Positions 16,625 through 25,675 of a stretch of DNA of 64,000 bases are shown one piece after another; within the stretch, counting starts at the first letter, position 1; each line of letters starts with the position of its first letter. This DNA comes from Lachnospiraceae bacterium (lineage in GTDB: Bacteria; Bacillota; Clostridia; Lachnospirales; Lachnospiraceae), in contig JAPJQL010000008.1 of NCBI GenBank assembly GCA_030825115.1, positions 1 to 64,000 on the forward strand. Direction: 5' to 3'. A model generated the notes under the pieces. That model worked only from the letters and a program-made list of their open reading frames with translations. It was not told the origin of the DNA and made no database searches. A program made the translations under genes and the position numbers.

Positions 16625-16680
16625 CTTTTTGTGCAAAAATGAGTTCTTTTTGTGTAAAGAAATATGTCAAATAGTATAAT
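16625..16680 (+). promoter_or_regulatory. AraC-type activator sites and promoter
   Basis: CTTTTTGTGCAAA (16625-16637) and CTTTTTGTGTAAA (16646-16658) differ at one base and are 21 bases apart, two helical turns, on one face of the DNA. TATAAT follows at 16675-16680. The second copy overlaps the -35 position, where no good hexamer is seen, a usual sign of an activator-dependent promoter. Confidence 0.65.
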
Positions 16681-16748
16681 AATATATATCTATGAGCAAT
16701 GGAAAATGTAACAATGTAACAAAAACGATAATAAGGGAGGATTTTGTT

Positions 16749-18071
16749 ATGAAGAAAAAAACATTGAGCGTTTTATTGACGGCGGCAATGGCAGCAAGCG
16801 CGCTTGCAGGTTGTGGCGGCGGCAGCAATACGGCGGCGACTACCGCAGCGCCGGCAGCGGCTCCGGCGGCAACAGAGGCACCGGCAGCTACGGAAGCTCC
16901 TGCAGCAGACGGCGGCAGCCTGGTATACTGGACCATGTGGGAGTCCACAGAGCCGCAGGGACAGGCGATCCAGATGGCGGTTGACCAGTTTGTGGCCGAC
17001 ACAGGCGTAAAGGTAGACCTGCAGTTTAAAGGACGTACCGGTATCCGTGAGGGCCTTCAGCCGGCGCTGGATGCAGGAACCAACATCGATCTGTTTGACG
17101 AGGATATCGACCGTGTGAACGGAACCTGGGGCGCTTATCTGATGGATCTGGAAGAACTGGCAAAAGCAACCGACTATGAGGCAACCGCAAATGCAGGCCT
17201 GATAGCAGCATGCCGCGAAGTTGGAAACGGCACCTTAAAGTCCATTCCGTACCAGCCGAACGTATTTGCTTTCTTCTACAATCAGGATATTTTTGATGAA
17301 GCAGGCGTAACTTCTGTTCCGACCACATGGGCAGAGCTGGATGAGGCATGCGCAAAGATCAAAGAAGCAGGATATACCCCGATCACCAGCGACGACGCTT
17401 ACATCACCTGTAATTTTGGTTATCATATGTCCAGACTGGTTGGGGAGCCGAAGACCGAAGAGATCGTGACAGGCAACCTCTGGGATGATCCGGCAGTAAA
17501 AGCAACCGCAGAAGCATATGCAGATTTTGCTGCAAAAGGATACTTCTCCAAGCTGGTCGCTTCCAACGTATGGCCGATGGGACAGAATACTGAGCTGGCA
17601 TTAGGCGAGGCTGCTATGTACCTGAACGGTTCCTGGCTGCCGAACGAAGTAAAAGATATGGCAGGCGAAGACTTCAGATGGGGATGCTTCAGCTACCCGG
17701 CAGTAGACGGCGGTGTTGACGGACCGGAAGCTGCAAACTATGGCGCACAGGTTATTGCGATCAACAAGAACAGCAAGAACGCAGAGAACGCATTCAAGCT
17801 GATTGAGTATATCACCAAGGGCGAATTTGACCAGGTGCTTTCCGAGATGTCCATCGGTATCCCGGCAGACACTTCCAACACCGAATGGCCGGCACTGCTT
17901 GAGAGCGTAAAACCGGTTATGGACAGCCTGACCACCCGTTATCCGTGGGCAGCAGGCGCTGAGGCAAACGTAGATATGACTCCGATCATCAAAGAGAACA
18001 TGCTGAAACTGTGCGGCGGTTCCATTACTGCTGATGAGTTTATCGCAAATCTGAAGGCTGCAAGCAACTAA
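16749..18071 (+). CDS. Sugar ABC transporter, substrate-binding lipoprotein
   Basis: 440 residues from the ATG at 16749 with AAGGGAGG upstream. The signal peptide ends in a lipobox (ALAGC) and a flexible Ala/Thr/Pro linker (to about residue 55) follows. The mature domain is a family 1 solute-binding protein: YWTMWESTEPQGQAIQMAV, IDLFDEDIDRVNGTWGAYL, GEAAMYLNGSWLPNEV and NSKNAENAFKLIEYI. It delivers a sugar to the two permeases downstream. No ATPase gene is in the operon, so a shared MsmK-like ATPase elsewhere is expected. A strong hairpin follows the gene. Confidence 0.94.
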   Translation: MKKKTLSVLLTAAMAASALAGCGGGSNTAATTAAPAAAPAATEAPAATEAPAADGGSLVYWTMWESTEPQGQAIQMAVDQFVADTGVKVDLQFKGRTGIREGLQPALDAGTNIDLFDEDIDRVNGTWGAYLMDLEELAKATDYEATANAGLIAACREVGNGTLKSIPYQPNVFAFFYNQDIFDEAGVTSVPTTWAELDEACAKIKEAGYTPITSDDAYITCNFGYHMSRLVGEPKTEEIVTGNLWDDPAVKATAEAYADFAAKGYFSKLVASNVWPMGQNTELALGEAAMYLNGSWLPNEVKDMAGEDFRWGCFSYPAVDGGVDGPEAANYGAQVIAINKNSKNAENAFKLIEYITKGEFDQVLSEMSIGIPADTSNTEWPALLESVKPVMDSLTTRYPWAAGAEANVDMTPIIKENMLKLCGGSITADEFIANLKAASN

Positions 18072-18112
18072 CTGACAGCAAAAAAAGAAGCATCAACGTG
18101 GAATGATGAATG

Positions 18113-18140
18113 CATAGCGGCATGGCGACATGCCGCTATG
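18113..18140 (+). promoter_or_regulatory. 12-bp GNRA hairpin in the ABC operon
   Basis: CATAGCGGCATG and CATGCCGCTATG form a perfect 12-bp stem closed by GCGA, a GNRA tetraloop. No T run follows, so it is not a classical terminator. It lies between the binding-protein and permease genes, where such hairpins protect the upstream message from 3' decay and raise binding-protein levels. Confidence 0.65.
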
Positions 18141-18175
18141 TTAAACTAAGGGATGGTTTTGAAGGAGGTAGCAGG

Positions 18176-19081
18176 GTGAAGAAGAATAAAGGCATGATAA
18201 TTGCATTCATGACCCCGGCAGTTCTGATGTTTGTCCTGATTTTCCTCTATCCAATCTGCAGGACGATCGTGATGAGCCTGTTCCGGATTGAGGGAATCAC
18301 GGACCCAATGTCAAAATGGACGTTCGTGGGCATGGATAATTTTGTGAAACTGATGAATACAGGCTTGTTCCGTATGGCGATGACGAACCTGTTTAAGATA
18401 TGGCTGTTCGGTGGCCTGATCGTATTGAGCCTTGCGCTGTTTTTTGCTGCAATCCTCACCAGCGGCATCCGCTTCAAAAGCTTTTTCCGGGCGATGATCT
18501 ATCTGCCGAACGTAGTCAGCGCCGTGGCTCTGGCAACGATGTGGCTGCAGTATGTGTACAACCCGAGATTTGGTCTTTTGACCAATGTGTTCCAGAAACT
18601 TCACCTGGAAAAGCTTGCAGAGATCCAGTGGCTGGACAATGACCACAAATTCATGGCCCTTCTGCTTGCGTACTGTTTTGGTATGGTTGGCTATCATATG
18701 CTGATCTTTGCCAGCGGGATCGAGCGGATCAGCCCGGACTATTATGAGGCGGCAACCCTGGACGGGGCAAACAAGCTCAACCAGTTCCGCTATATCACCA
18801 TGCCGCTGTTAAAGGGTGTGTTCAAAACCAACATTACCATGTGGTCTGTTACTTCCGTAGGGTTCTTCGTATGGTCCCAGCTGTTTTCTTCCGTTACGGC
18901 GGATACCCAGACGATCACCCCGATGGTATATCTTTATATGCAGATATTTGGCGCGGGCAACAGCGTGACGGAACGAAATTCCGGACTGGGCGCTGCGGTA
19001 GGCGTACTGCTGAGTATCTGTGTGGTCCTCGTTTTCTGGGTATGTAACCATCTGCTCAAAGACGATGACCTGGAATTTTAG
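18176..19081 (+). CDS. Sugar ABC transporter permease (MalF-like)
   Basis: 301 residues from a GTG at 18176, chosen because GAAGGAGGTAGCAGG precedes it while the upstream Met at 18110 has no site and lies in the hairpin. There are six hydrophobic segments, starting KGMIIAFMTPAVLMFVLIF. The ABC permease signature that contacts the ATPase is EAATLDGANKLNQFRYITMPLLKG. It is the MalF-like partner of the next gene and ends 17 bases before that start. Confidence 0.94.
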   Translation: MKKNKGMIIAFMTPAVLMFVLIFLYPICRTIVMSLFRIEGITDPMSKWTFVGMDNFVKLMNTGLFRMAMTNLFKIWLFGGLIVLSLALFFAAILTSGIRFKSFFRAMIYLPNVVSAVALATMWLQYVYNPRFGLLTNVFQKLHLEKLAEIQWLDNDHKFMALLLAYCFGMVGYHMLIFASGIERISPDYYEAATLDGANKLNQFRYITMPLLKGVFKTNITMWSVTSVGFFVWSQLFSSVTADTQTITPMVYLYMQIFGAGNSVTERNSGLGAAVGVLLSICVVLVFWVCNHLLKDDDLEF

Positions 19082-19098
19082 GAAAGGGGGCTGTGACG

Positions 19099-19980
19099 AT
19101 GGCAAAAGAAAAGAAAGCACGCACGCCGGTGAACTGGCGTAAAGAGCTGCGTCTGGCTCCGGGATATATTATCCTGACAATTTGGATTTTGTTTACGATC
19201 GTGCTTCTTGGATGGGTTCTGGCGGCAAGCCTTTCCACCACCAAGGACATCTTCGCGGGAAACACATTAAAATTCCCGACCGGGCTTCATTTTGAGAATT
19301 ACCGGAAGGCATGGGTAAATTCCAACGTATCCCAGATCTTTGTGAACTCCCTGGGATACTCCCTGGCGTCCTGTGCGCTGCTGATCCTGATCTGCGCCCC
19401 GGCGGCTTATACCCTGTCCCGCTTCCGTTTTGTGGCGAATAAGGTGATCCAGACCGGTTTTGTGTCTGCGATGGGCGTTCCGGTTGTTATGATCATCCTT
19501 CCGCTGTTTGGACTGATTGCCAACATGGATGTGCTGAACCATGAACTGCCAAACAGGCTGGTGCTCATATTCCTGTATGTGGGAATCAATGTGCCGTATA
19601 CGACCATATTCCTCCTGACATTCTTTGCGAACCTGTCAAGGACGTTTGAGGAAGCGGCCGCGATCGACGGCTGCCCGCCGATGCAGACGTTTTGGAAGAT
19701 CATGCTGCCGATGGCACAGCCGGGTATTATCACCGTGACGATCTTCAACTTTATCAATATCTGGAATGAGTACTTCATTTCTCTTATTTTTGCAAACTCC
19801 GACCGGGTACGGCCGGTAGCGGTTGGCCTGTATTCCATGATAAACGGTATGAAGTATACCGGCGACTGGGCAGGTATGTTTGCAGCGGTAGTCATTGTAT
19901 TCCTGCCGACCTTTATCCTGTACATCTTCCTTTCCGAGAAGATTATCGCAGGTGTCACCGGCGGCGGAATCAAGGGCTGA
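19099..19980 (+). CDS. Sugar ABC transporter permease (MalG-like)
   Basis: 293 residues from the ATG at 19099. The GTG at 19093 is too close to AAAGGGGG. Six membrane segments are visible, and the EAA loop reads EEAAAIDGCPPMQTFWKIMLPMAQPG. The C-terminus SEKIIAGVTGGGIKG is typical of the MalG-like subunit. It forms the membrane channel with the preceding permease. The kinase gene follows after 34 bases. Confidence 0.95.
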   Translation: MAKEKKARTPVNWRKELRLAPGYIILTIWILFTIVLLGWVLAASLSTTKDIFAGNTLKFPTGLHFENYRKAWVNSNVSQIFVNSLGYSLASCALLILICAPAAYTLSRFRFVANKVIQTGFVSAMGVPVVMIILPLFGLIANMDVLNHELPNRLVLIFLYVGINVPYTTIFLLTFFANLSRTFEEAAAIDGCPPMQTFWKIMLPMAQPGIITVTIFNFINIWNEYFISLIFANSDRVRPVAVGLYSMINGMKYTGDWAGMFAAVVIVFLPTFILYIFLSEKIIAGVTGGGIKG

Positions 19981-20014
19981 TGCAATGGTTTAAAATGTAA
20001 AATATGGAGGATTC

Positions 20015-21124
20015 ATGATGAGCACAGGAAACTGCGAAAAACTGGATGAGGTATTGGCTGCGTATGGTTTTGCCGAAGGGCTGGTGAGCTGTGAGCGCTA
20101 TGGCAGCGGCCATATCAATGATACATTTCTGGTTGTACAAAACAAGGACGGGAAGGAAGAACGCTATATCCTTCAGAGGATGAACCATGAGGTGTTCAAA
20201 GACCCGGTAGGGCTGATGGGCAATGTGGACGGCGTGACCAGATTTCTCAGGGATAAGATTGTGGAGAATGGAGGAGACCCGGACAGGGAGACGCTGAATC
20301 TGGTGCCTGACCTGGATGGAGCTGTGTTCTACCGTGACAGCAGTGGCAACTACTGGCGTGTGTACCTGTTCATTGCGGGGGCTACCTGCTATAACCTGGT
20401 GGAGAAGCCGGAGGACTTCTATCAGAGCGGCAAGGCGTTTGGACACTTCCAGCGGCTGTTGGCGGATTATCCGGCTGCAGAACTGGTGGAGACGATTCCA
20501 GGATTCCACGACACGCCGAAGCGGTTTGAGACATTTAAGAAGGCCGTGGAGGAGGATGTATGCGGGCGCGCAGCGCTTGTGCAGAAAGAGATCCAGTTTG
20601 CTCTGGACCGGGCGGCAGATATGGGGGTTGCGAAGGACATGCTGACGGCAGGAGAGCTGCCGCTTCGGGTAACCCACAATGACACCAAGCTGAACAATAT
20701 CATGATTGACGATGTGACGGGCGAAGCTCTGTGCATCATCGATCTGGATACGATCATGCCGGGACTGTCGATCTTTGACTTCGGCGATTCCATCCGCTTT
20801 GGGGCAAACACCGCGGAGGAGGATGAGACAGACTTAAGCAAGGTTTCTTTGTCCCTGCCGCTGTTTGAGATCTATACGAAGGGATTTTTGGAGGGATGCG
20901 ACGGAAGGCTGACAGAGGCGGAGAAGAAGATGCTGCCGATGGGGGCGAAGCTTATGACCTTAGAATGCGGAATCCGTTTTCTGACGGATTATCTGCAGGG
21001 AGATACCTATTTTAAAATCCACCGGGAACACCATAACCTGGACAGAACCCGCACCCAGTTTGAGCTGGTGGCGGATATGGAGAGGAAATGGGGAGAGATG
21101 GAGGAGATTGTAAGACGATATTAA
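20015..21124 (+). CDS. Sugar kinase, N-acetylhexosamine 1-kinase-like
   Basis: 369 residues of the aminoglycoside-phosphotransferase fold. The features match NahK-type enzymes: GSGHINDTFLVV near residue 30, YILQRMNHEVFKDPVGLMGN, the catalytic loop THNDTKLNNIMIDD, and IDLDTIMPGLSIFDFGDSIRFG with the metal Asp. NahK phosphorylates GlcNAc/GalNAc at C1. GGAGG precedes two adjacent Met codons (20015, 20018). As the last gene of a sugar ABC operon it probably traps the imported sugar. No lacto-N-biose phosphorylase is next to it, unlike the bifidobacterial pathway, so the exact sugar is open. Confidence 0.83.
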   Translation: MMSTGNCEKLDEVLAAYGFAEGLVSCERYGSGHINDTFLVVQNKDGKEERYILQRMNHEVFKDPVGLMGNVDGVTRFLRDKIVENGGDPDRETLNLVPDLDGAVFYRDSSGNYWRVYLFIAGATCYNLVEKPEDFYQSGKAFGHFQRLLADYPAAELVETIPGFHDTPKRFETFKKAVEEDVCGRAALVQKEIQFALDRAADMGVAKDMLTAGELPLRVTHNDTKLNNIMIDDVTGEALCIIDLDTIMPGLSIFDFGDSIRFGANTAEEDETDLSKVSLSLPLFEIYTKGFLEGCDGRLTEAEKKMLPMGAKLMTLECGIRFLTDYLQGDTYFKIHREHHNLDRTRTQFELVADMERKWGEMEEIVRRY

Positions 21125-21138
21125 AGATCTGATCAGAT

Positions 21139-21193
21139 AAGAGCCGTTTGGGAAGGGCATGTTTGGACGCCTTCCCGGGCGGCTCTTGTTTTG
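21139..21193. terminator. Terminator between convergent operons
   Basis: AAGAGCCG (21139-21146) pairs with CGGCTCTT (21180-21187), with an inner GGGAAGG/CCTTCCC stem, and a T-rich tail on the plus strand. It ends the ABC operon and probably also stops the minus-strand operon that finishes at 21204. Confidence 0.75.
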
Positions 21194-21203
21194 TGGTGAA
21201 ATA

Positions 21204-23108
21204 TTACGGTTTGGTCTGGTTTCCCGGATAGTTTTCCGAAAATGTCTTCGGGCTGAGCGGGTAATAATAGTAAAATCCACTGGCAAGTTCGCACCCAAGC
21301 TCCTGGAGCAGGTCTGCCTGAGCCTTGTTTTCAACGCCGACGCAGATGATATTTAATCCCAGGTCATGGCAGAGGGCTATGATACTGTGCATGAGTTTTT
21401 TGCCATTGGGCTGTTCCAACTGCCGGATGAGTTCCCGCCGAAGCTTTATGGTATTGATGCCGCATTCCAGGTAGTCGAGAAAGACCCGGTCCAATTCCAG
21501 GCCTGCAAGGCAGACGTTAAAGCCGCTTGCTCTGAGCGCCTGTATGGTTTTCTTAAAGGAATCTACCCGGGCAACCTCTGCAATCTGGTTTAACTGGATG
21601 ATGATCTGGCTGGCATCCAGCTGATATTGTTCGACTACGGCATTCAGATGGCTGACGAACTGTTCGTCTCCCATGTTCTCGGCTGTAAAGTTAAAAAGCA
21701 TCTGCAGGGGACTGCCTTTTTGGCTTTCTTCTTTCAGGAATCTGCATCCCTGCCGGTAGATATCCATGTTCATCTTGCCGATCAGCTGCTTGCGTCTCAT
21801 GGTTTTCAGGAATTCTTCTGGCTGTAGAAGACCGCGCTTTGGATTTTTCCAACGGACAAGCGCTTCCGCTGCCGCTATCCTTCCTGTGCTGAGGCTGACG
21901 ATCGGCTGGAGGTAGATGATAAATTCCTGATGCATCAGCCCGTGGACGGCTTCATGTTCCATTGCATAGCCGGAAATGGCGGCATGTTCGATAGATTCGT
22001 CATATACGGCGAGGTTCAGATAGTACATCTGGGCATACTCCAGGGCTGCTTCGCTGTACTGGATAGCCCGGAGCATATCGTCGTCGATTTGCCGGAGCCG
22101 GTAAATTCCGGTATAAAGGTCTAAAAAGTAAGTTTTTTTCGCTTCTTCAAATGCCGTCTTAATGCTGGAGTGAATCTGTCGTACACGCTCTTTTGCATCT
22201 TCCACATCATTGTACTGGATAAAGAATATAAAACCAAATTCATGGAAACGGCAGTATCCTTCACATTCTTCCTGGATGTGAGGCAGGCAGCTGTCGCTGA
22301 TGAGCTTCAGCGCCCGGTGTGCTTCCTCATAGCCATAGATGTGGTTGATGCTGTCAATCCCGGCAGATAAAAAGAGTATGGCATAGTGTTCCCGGTTTTC
22401 CGGAACGATGAATTTCTCATATTTTTCCCGGAATGCGGTCAGGTTGTCCCGGCCTGTGGTCTCATCGATATATGCAAGACGGCGGATTTGCAGGGCTTTT
22501 TTCCTGTTTCTCAGATAGAAGATCAGCAGGATCAGCATAAAAATGAGAGAAACAGAGGCGATCATCAGCCGGTAGGTTCTGATGCGTCCGGCTTGAGTGC
22601 CCTGATTTCTGAAATAGTGGACATACAGCCCCTGAATCTGTGCGTCATCGACAGCGTTCAGACCGTCCTCCAACGCCTGGCGGGTACGCTCCGGCATACT
22701 TTTACTGTAGGCGAGAGTGATGGAGGTCCGTGCATTGCCTTCTTCAAAGGAAAGCAGTTCTGTCTCATCGACAGCCTCCGCTTCGCGAAGGTTTTTTTCT
22801 TCCAGCCCAACCGTACAAAAAGCATCCACTTGTGTATTGGCGGCCATGACCATCCGGTTATCGGCTGACGACGGGTCCAGATAGCGTATGGATATGCCGG
22901 CCTTTTCTCCTGCCGTCCGCAGCAGGTCCGGCACGATGCCGAGGTAATCCCCGCTGATGCTGTCGTAATATTCAAAGGGCCACTGGTTGGGCGCGCCTGC
23001 CAGATAGACTTCATCACCTGCATAGCAGGGAGCGGCACCTGTACAGAAAAATAATAAAGTAAATATCAGGATACTTTGGATATGATGTATGGCGGTTGCG
23101 TGCTTCAT
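21204..23108 (-). CDS. Membrane sensor with degenerate GGDEF-EAL
   Basis: 634 residues. A signal peptide is followed by a periplasmic solute-binding-protein type 3 domain (about 30-165, NQWPFEYYDSISGDYLGIVPDLL), a membrane helix (about 180-202), a GGDEF-like domain and an EAL-like domain (about 380-630). Where the GGDEF motif should be there is FHEFGFIFF, so cyclase activity is very unlikely. EALVRW is kept, but the DDFG motif has become AGLELDR and the usual QG near the end is SG. Several metal ligands are therefore gone. It probably binds c-di-GMP or a partner without making or cutting it. It is the last gene of the polysaccharide operon and may control the synthase. Confidence 0.85.
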   Translation of the reverse strand: MKHATAIHHIQSILIFTLLFFCTGAAPCYAGDEVYLAGAPNQWPFEYYDSISGDYLGIVPDLLRTAGEKAGISIRYLDPSSADNRMVMAANTQVDAFCTVGLEEKNLREAEAVDETELLSFEEGNARTSITLAYSKSMPERTRQALEDGLNAVDDAQIQGLYVHYFRNQGTQAGRIRTYRLMIASVSLIFMLILLIFYLRNRKKALQIRRLAYIDETTGRDNLTAFREKYEKFIVPENREHYAILFLSAGIDSINHIYGYEEAHRALKLISDSCLPHIQEECEGYCRFHEFGFIFFIQYNDVEDAKERVRQIHSSIKTAFEEAKKTYFLDLYTGIYRLRQIDDDMLRAIQYSEAALEYAQMYYLNLAVYDESIEHAAISGYAMEHEAVHGLMHQEFIIYLQPIVSLSTGRIAAAEALVRWKNPKRGLLQPEEFLKTMRRKQLIGKMNMDIYRQGCRFLKEESQKGSPLQMLFNFTAENMGDEQFVSHLNAVVEQYQLDASQIIIQLNQIAEVARVDSFKKTIQALRASGFNVCLAGLELDRVFLDYLECGINTIKLRRELIRQLEQPNGKKLMHSIIALCHDLGLNIICVGVENKAQADLLQELGCELASGFYYYYPLSPKTFSENYPGNQTKP

Positions 23109-23132
23109 ATGGTGTAATCTCCTTTTGGCATG

Positions 23133-24536
23133 TCAGTTGAGCTTGATCTTCTGACGTTTGATCTGTCCCCAATCGCTTCTCCGCTTGCGGTAACCGATAA
23201 AGGCCGTCATTCTGGTAAACGCCTGGATAAACCGGAAAAATACGCTTTCGGCAATACACAGATAGATTGCTTTCAGGACATCGAGCGCCGACAGTTTGAT
23301 ATTTTGGGTATAGATCCGTGCAAAGAAGGCGGTGATGGTAAGGATCGCCCCGTATATGGCGTAGATCAGGAAAAACATGATCATGAACGGCAGATTGATA
23401 AGTTCTACAAGGTAAGCCATGATGATCGTAACCATACCGAACAGCTCGATAAATGGGGACAGCAGCTCGTACATCAGATAGTAGAGATAGGATACATATC
23501 CTACCATCCCAAATTCCTGTGCCATAAACATCTGCCTGTGCTTGTGGAGGCACTGGAATAATCCAAGATACCAGCGCCGCCGCTGTTTTTTCAGATCTCT
23601 TATGCTGGAGGGACACTGGCTCCAGCAGATGGCATCCGGTACATAGCGGATGCTGTAGGGTATCTTATTGAGCCGGCAGAAGGTGTGAAGTTTGACTACA
23701 AGTTCCATATCTTCGCCCATCGTGGAGGGGTCGTATCCCTTGACATTCAACACGGTTTCCTTGTGGAACAGGCCAAAAGCGCCTGAGATGATAAGGTTTC
23801 CGTTGAAACGGTTCATAAGGATGCGGGACGCCATAAAGGAGCGGTCATATTCCAGAATCTGCATCCCTACGATCGGATTCCAGGGCATATGGTAATCAAC
23901 CAGGCTGCCCTGATTCAGTACGGCGCAGTTGGATATCCTGACCAGGCCTCCGACCGCCACAACAGAAGGGTCTTCCAGTACCGGCCGGACAATGTTTTTC
24001 AAAGAATCCCTCTGCAGGACGCTGTCGGCATCCATACAGATAAAATAGGGAAACTGGGATGCATTGATTCCCATGTTCAGGGCATCTGCCTTTCCGCCGT
24101 TCTCTTTCTGGATCAGGGTGAGGTGGATGCCATTGATGATGCTTTCGTATACATGTTTTTCACGCTTACATGGAATCTGTCTGCGGATAGGCCTGCCGAT
24201 TTCCCTGAGGTGAAAGGCATCGACTAAAACCTGCGTGGTATTGTCCTTAGAGCCATCGTCCACGACCACAATCTCATAGAGGCGGTAATCCATCATAAGA
24301 AGAGACTTTACGGTGTCGGTTACAGTGATCTCTTCATTGTAGGCCGGCACGACGATGGTGACAGGCACATAAAAATCGTGCTCGATCTCGTCATGGTAGT
24401 GCCTCTTTTTGTGGTCCCGGTACAGCTCTACCGAACCGTACACGACGGAAAAGAACAAAAATGCCGAATACCCCATCAGATAGACGACAAAAAAGATGCC
24501 GACAATATTGTAAAAGGTTTTTATCATATCAAACAT
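23133..24536 (-). CDS. Processive GT2 polysaccharide synthase
   Basis: 467 residues. One N-terminal membrane helix is followed by a GT-A domain with all motifs of BcsA/hyaluronan-synthase-like enzymes: VVPAYNEEITVTDTVKSLL, VVDDGSKDNTTQV, ICMDADSVLQ (DxD), GEDMELVVKLH (the acidic catalytic motif) and KQRRRWYLGLF (QxxRW). At least three C-terminal helices follow. The protein would polymerise and export a beta-linked glycan from a UDP-sugar. There is no PilZ domain, so c-di-GMP control, if any, must come from another protein. It overlaps the HEAT gene by eight bases. Cellulose or poly-GlcNAc are both possible products. Confidence 0.9.
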   Translation of the reverse strand: MFDMIKTFYNIVGIFFVVYLMGYSAFLFFSVVYGSVELYRDHKKRHYHDEIEHDFYVPVTIVVPAYNEEITVTDTVKSLLMMDYRLYEIVVVDDGSKDNTTQVLVDAFHLREIGRPIRRQIPCKREKHVYESIINGIHLTLIQKENGGKADALNMGINASQFPYFICMDADSVLQRDSLKNIVRPVLEDPSVVAVGGLVRISNCAVLNQGSLVDYHMPWNPIVGMQILEYDRSFMASRILMNRFNGNLIISGAFGLFHKETVLNVKGYDPSTMGEDMELVVKLHTFCRLNKIPYSIRYVPDAICWSQCPSSIRDLKKQRRRWYLGLFQCLHKHRQMFMAQEFGMVGYVSYLYYLMYELLSPFIELFGMVTIIMAYLVELINLPFMIMFFLIYAIYGAILTITAFFARIYTQNIKLSALDVLKAIYLCIAESVFFRFIQAFTRMTAFIGYRKRRSDWGQIKRQKIKLN

Positions 24537-25674
24537 AAGTTTCTGCCATCTCCATTTCCTGATGAATCAGCTCGCTCTGAGAGGATACATACTGCAATAT
24601 TTCTTTGGCAAAACGGTCCTGCCCATTGTAGATATCGTGGAGCTGGACCTGGGAAATCTTAAGGCCGTGGATCAGGGTGTCTGCGCTGTTTAAGCGGATG
24701 TACCAGTTGGTGCTGCCAAGGGCTGCTTTGAGGCAGTCCACGGTATCTGGTCCCGGATACCGGGACAAGGTGAGAGCGGCTACGGCAGTGTATTCCCAGT
24801 CCACCAGCCCGCAGTATCTGAGAAAACTCTGTATCGTCTGGCGTGCCGGTTCGTAAGGGTATTTGCGGAAATACCGCAAAGCTTCCAATTGAAGTTCCTT
24901 ATCTGCGCCGGAGTCTTCCAGGATCTCCAGAAATTCACTTTGGTAATCGCCGGAAAAGTAGTAGATATACTGCAGAACCGGGAGCAGAAGGCGGTCGCTG
25001 TACTCTCTGCGGTGTCGGAACAAGAGGCTGGCGAGCTGATTATGGCTGCCGCTGTATTTTAACAGTCCGTCGGAGAGGAGTTTGTTGCTGTGAAGGATAT
25101 CTCCGTTCTCCATCGCAGTCCATGCGGCCAGAATGGCATCCGGGTTCCCGATCGAATACAGGGCTTTCAGTGAGTTTTCCCGAAGTGAAACCTCTTTTCC
25201 TGGAATCTTGCCCAGACAGTACTCGATAATACTGTCAAAGGATTCCTGGCCGCGGTCAATCCCAAATTGTGCAAGGATACTGGAAAAGTAGGACTGCTCA
25301 ATCGGGTCGTGTCTGTCATACACGGCAGTAAGCCCGAGGAATACGGGGCGGAGCTGTTTGATATAATGGGCGCAGTCCTCATTAGCGTACTTTTTCCATA
25401 TCTCCTGCATGGACTGCTCAAAGATCTTCATGTTCCGCGCCCGTTTCAGTTTCCGCTGCAGATAGGACAGGTGTTCTGGCTGAACCGGTTCTCCCTTTTG
25501 GATGAGGGCTATCTGCTTTGCAATGATATCTGCCATATCAAGCCGACGTGTCCTGATCTGCCTGCGCTGCGCTTTGTCGATAAAGATATAAGCGATATTG
25601 AACAGGAGGAGGGCCAGACAGCTTGCCATGAAAAAAATCAGTATATGTTCTGGCTTTATTGAAAAAATATGCAT
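24529..25674 (-). CDS. Membrane-anchored HEAT-repeat protein
   Basis: 381 residues. An N-terminal membrane helix (about 12-33) is followed by a basic stretch and then alpha-helical repeats up to the end. These include units such as ENSLKALYSIGNPDAILAAW and DCLKAALGSTNWYIRLNSAD, which resemble HEAT repeats. Such repeats bind proteins, so it probably scaffolds the synthase in the membrane. It starts one base after the preceding stop and overlaps the synthase gene, so the products are likely made in equal amounts. No enzyme motif is seen. Confidence 0.8.
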   Translation of the reverse strand: MHIFSIKPEHILIFFMASCLALLLFNIAYIFIDKAQRRQIRTRRLDMADIIAKQIALIQKGEPVQPEHLSYLQRKLKRARNMKIFEQSMQEIWKKYANEDCAHYIKQLRPVFLGLTAVYDRHDPIEQSYFSSILAQFGIDRGQESFDSIIEYCLGKIPGKEVSLRENSLKALYSIGNPDAILAAWTAMENGDILHSNKLLSDGLLKYSGSHNQLASLLFRHRREYSDRLLLPVLQYIYYFSGDYQSEFLEILEDSGADKELQLEALRYFRKYPYEPARQTIQSFLRYCGLVDWEYTAVAALTLSRYPGPDTVDCLKAALGSTNWYIRLNSADTLIHGLKISQVQLHDIYNGQDRFAKEILQYVSSQSELIHQEMEMAETYV

Positions 25675-25675
25675 A

